Shown here: positions 5,606 to 7,056 of the stretch, piece by piece
How positions within the stretch are numbered: the stretch's first letter is position 1
Layout: every line of letters starts with the position of its first letter
Assembly (NCBI GenBank): GCA_011391115.1
Contig: JAABRC010000098.1
Coordinates: 1-7,056 of the forward strand
Origin: Candidatus Egaibacter danicus
GTDB taxonomy: Bacteria; Pseudomonadota; Gammaproteobacteria; Burkholderiales; Burkholderiaceae
Length of the DNA stretch: 7,056 nt
Direction of reading: 5' to 3'
The notes under the pieces: generated by a model
The model's database searches: none
What the model was told of the DNA's origin: nothing
What the model saw: only the letters and a program-made list of their open reading frames with translations
Position numbers and translations under genes: made by a program

Positions 5606-6469
5606 GTGTCTGACCGCCTTTCCGTACTGCCCCAATACCTCTTCCCCAAACGGGCACTCACCGTTTTTGGTGGATGGGTGGCGACCCGGCGTTATGGAGC
5701 GGCCACCACGCGGCTGATCAAGTGGTTTGTAGGCAAATACCAGGTGAACATGAGCGAAGCCGCGAACCCGGACATCGCCAGCTACCCCTCATTCAACGAA
5801 TTTTTCACCCGCGCGCTGAAACCCGGCGCGCGTCCGCTGGCGCAGGCCGACTTGATCTGCCCGGTGGACGGTGCCATCAGCCAGTACGGCGCCATCGCGC
5901 ACGATCAGATTTTTCAGGCCAAAGGCCACCAGTATTCCGCCACCGCCTTGGTGGGTGGCGACGCCGGTCTGGGCGAGCAGTTTCAGGACGGCCACTTTGC
6001 TACGTTGTACCTGAGCCCGAAGGACTACCACCGCATCCACATGCCGTGTGATGGGCGGCTGATCCGCATGATCTATGTACCGGGCGACCTGTTCTCGGTC
6101 AACCCCACCACGGCGCGCGGCGTGCCTGGCCTGTTTGCCCGCAACGAACGCGTGGTGTGTGTGTTTGCCTCGGCGCACGGCCCGTTTGTGCTGACGCTGG
6201 TAGGTGCCACAGTGGTCGGCAGCATGGCCACGGTCTGGCACGGCGTGGTGAACCCGCCGCGCACGCGCCAGGTGCGCGAGTGGCGATATGACGAACGAGA
6301 TGGCGACCACGCGGTGGACCTGAAACAGGGCGACGAGATGGGCCGTTTCCTGCTGGGTTCCACCGTGGTGATGCTGTTCCCCAAGGGGCCGTTCCAGTTC
6401 AACAAGAGCTGGGCCCCGGCCCGCCCTGTGCGGCTGGGTGAAGCCATGGCAGATTTCAGGCTGTACTAA
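5606..6469 (+). CDS. psd: Phosphatidylserine decarboxylase proenzyme
   Basis: Psd decarboxylates phosphatidylserine to phosphatidylethanolamine, the last step of PE synthesis, at the inner membrane. The 287-residue proenzyme cleaves itself between G251 and S252 of the LGST motif (250-253), giving a beta chain of 251 and an alpha chain of 36 residues whose N-terminal serine becomes the pyruvoyl cofactor. The self-processing triad known from E. coli (D90, H147, S254) corresponds here to D88 (PVDGA), H145 (YHRIHMP) and S252, each shifted by two. Other family blocks are FNEFFTRALKPGARP (63-77), LYLSPKDYHRIHMP (134-147), FARNERV (177-183) and GKGE-like GDEMGRF (242-248). GTG at 5606 is chosen because the N-terminus MSDRLSVLPQYLFPK fits betaproteobacterial Psd, and the open frame upstream is only the antisense of the LysR gene. 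Essential-type housekeeping gene; no damage seen. Confidence 0.96.
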   Translation: MSDRLSVLPQYLFPKRALTVFGGWVATRRYGAATTRLIKWFVGKYQVNMSEAANPDIASYPSFNEFFTRALKPGARPLAQADLICPVDGAISQYGAIAHDQIFQAKGHQYSATALVGGDAGLGEQFQDGHFATLYLSPKDYHRIHMPCDGRLIRMIYVPGDLFSVNPTTARGVPGLFARNERVVCVFASAHGPFVLTLVGATVVGSMATVWHGVVNPPRTRQVREWRYDERDGDHAVDLKQGDEMGRFLLGSTVVMLFPKGPFQFNKSWAPARPVRLGEAMADFRLY

Positions 6470-6520
6470 CTCTAACCAGCCCCGCTTGCAGCCCCCTGCG
6501 CATCTGCCTACACTGCGGCG
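6470..6520 (+). promoter_or_regulatory. Short gap with a candidate promoter for the methyltransferase gene
   Basis: In this 51-bp gap TTGCAG (6486-6491) and TACACT (6509-6514) are 17 bp apart, which is ideal sigma-70 spacing with moderate matches (3/6 and 4/6). TACACT ends 6 nt before the ATG at 6521, so transcription would begin at or very near the start codon. No Shine-Dalgarno is present. GCAG-CCCC-CTGC (6488-6499) is too weak, and lacks a T-run, to serve as the psd terminator. Confidence 0.4.
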
Positions 6521-7056
6521 ATGAGCACCACCCCCAAACACATGCCCGTCGGCGTCAGCCCGCAAGCTGCCAAACTGCTGGAGCGCGCCTACGCGCTCAA
6601 TGGCGACGAACAGTCCCGCGCGCTGTACCGCGACTGGGCTGAAACCTACGACGAAACCATGTTGCAGGGGCTCAATTACCTGTCGCCTGCCCGGGTAGCG
6701 GACTTGCTGGCCCAGCATCTGCCGAACCGCAAGGCCGCCGTGCTGGACATTGGCTGCGGCACCGGGCTGGCCGGGCAGGGGCTGGCTGACCACGGTTTTC
6801 AGACACTGGACGGGCTCGATGTGTCCGACGAAATGATGCAGGTGGCTGCCCGCCGCGGCATTTACCGCCACTTCCTCAACGCCGACCTGAACCAGCCGCT
6901 GCCCATCGCCTCCGACACGTACGAGGGCGCCAGTTGCTCCGGAACGTTCACGCACGGGCATGTGGGAGCGAATTGCCTGGACGAGATCTTTCGCGTGCTG
7001 AAGCCGGGTGCGCCGTTTGCCTTCACCGTGAAGCTGGAAGTCTGGGAAACCATGGG
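6521..7056 (+). CDS. Class I SAM-dependent methyltransferase, METTL27/WBSCR27-like (3' truncated)
   Basis: The frame opens with ATG at 6521 and runs off the right edge after 178 codons. It is a Rossmann-fold methyltransferase: motif I VLDIGCGTGLAGQ (residues 74-86), the acidic end of strand 2 in LDGLDVSDEMM (96-106, probable ribose contact D100), an ADLNQPLP motif-II-like segment (121-128), SCSGTFTHGHVGANCLDEI (138-156) and the post-motif FRVLKPGAPFAFTVK (157-171). The segment YRDWAETYDETM (36-47) before motif I and the GTFTHGHV block resemble the METTL27/WBSCR27-type group from memory. The substrate is unknown. An alternative start is M8 (6542), but the promoter layout favours 6521. No ribosome binding site is visible. 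It follows psd by 51 bp on the same strand and may be read from its own promoter. The C-terminal end is missing. Confidence 0.9.
   Translation, partial: MSTTPKHMPVGVSPQAAKLLERAYALNGDEQSRALYRDWAETYDETMLQGLNYLSPARVADLLAQHLPNRKAAVLDIGCGTGLAGQGLADHGFQTLDGLDVSDEMMQVAARRGIYRHFLNADLNQPLPIASDTYEGASCSGTFTHGHVGANCLDEIFRVLKPGAPFAFTVKLEVWETM

Noticed and set aside
6488..6499. GCAG-CCCC-CTGC hairpin after psd as terminator
   Set aside because: Only four base pairs and no following T-run.
5789..6961. 390-codon open frame on the minus strand
   Set aside because: It lies antisense to psd and the methyltransferase gene, both of which have clear family motifs; its composition (many H, Q, G, R, A) is typical of a GC-rich shadow frame, and it shows no recognisable domain.
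1..7056. CRISPR array, tRNA/rRNA genes, insertion sequence, phage or defence system
   Set aside because: No regularly spaced repeats, cloverleaf-like structures, transposase or integrase motifs, or defence-type domains were seen on either strand.

Overview
The window looks like chromosomal DNA of a GC-rich betaproteobacterium. Codon use, the TrmL, KefC and Psd sequences and the intergenic style suggest Burkholderiales, most likely Comamonadaceae (Rhodoferax/Polaromonas-like). That placement is inference from recognisable proteins, not a database match. Apart from one candidate repeat remnant inside kefC and one structured intergenic element, nothing points to mobile DNA. There are no tRNA or rRNA genes, CRISPR arrays, insertion sequences or phage genes. 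No new multi-gene system is evident; most content is ordinary housekeeping genes.

Layout, left to right. (1) The 3' end of a comF-type phosphoribosyltransferase gene is followed 7 bp later by trmL (tRNA 2'-O-methyltransferase); both are on +. (2) A two-gene minus-strand unit, an orphan ParA-type ATPase followed by a MaoC-type hot-dog dehydratase, converges on trmL; the trmL and maoC 3' ends overlap by 10 bp. (3) A 61-bp divergent gap separates parA from a kefF-like flavoprotein and kefC (K+/H+ antiporter with a C-terminal TrkA-N domain). This is a 4-bp-spaced plus-strand operon for a glutathione-gated potassium efflux system. (4) A 197-bp convergent gap follows, carrying a long nested inverted repeat at 4440-4536. 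(5) A GcvA-like LysR regulator lies on minus, divergent from psd (phosphatidylserine decarboxylase proenzyme) on +. (6) A class I SAM-dependent methyltransferase gene on + is cut by the right edge.

Functional links: KefF and KefC form one electrophile-protection module, in which the flavoprotein subunit activates a channel-like antiporter that is held closed by glutathione and opened by glutathione adducts. The LysR regulator may autoregulate and/or act on psd from the shared 108-bp region, which holds an 8-bp inverted repeat next to a perfect TATAAT. The other neighbours look functionally unrelated.

The points most worth a second look are the long RNA-like hairpin behind kefC; an AT-richer, rare-codon patch inside kefC that resembles a dispersed Comamonadaceae repeat; a recurring start-site layout (a -10-like hexamer exactly 6 nt before ATG, with no Shine-Dalgarno) at three genes, suggesting leaderless mRNAs; and a CxxC-bearing C-terminal extension on the KefF-like subunit.
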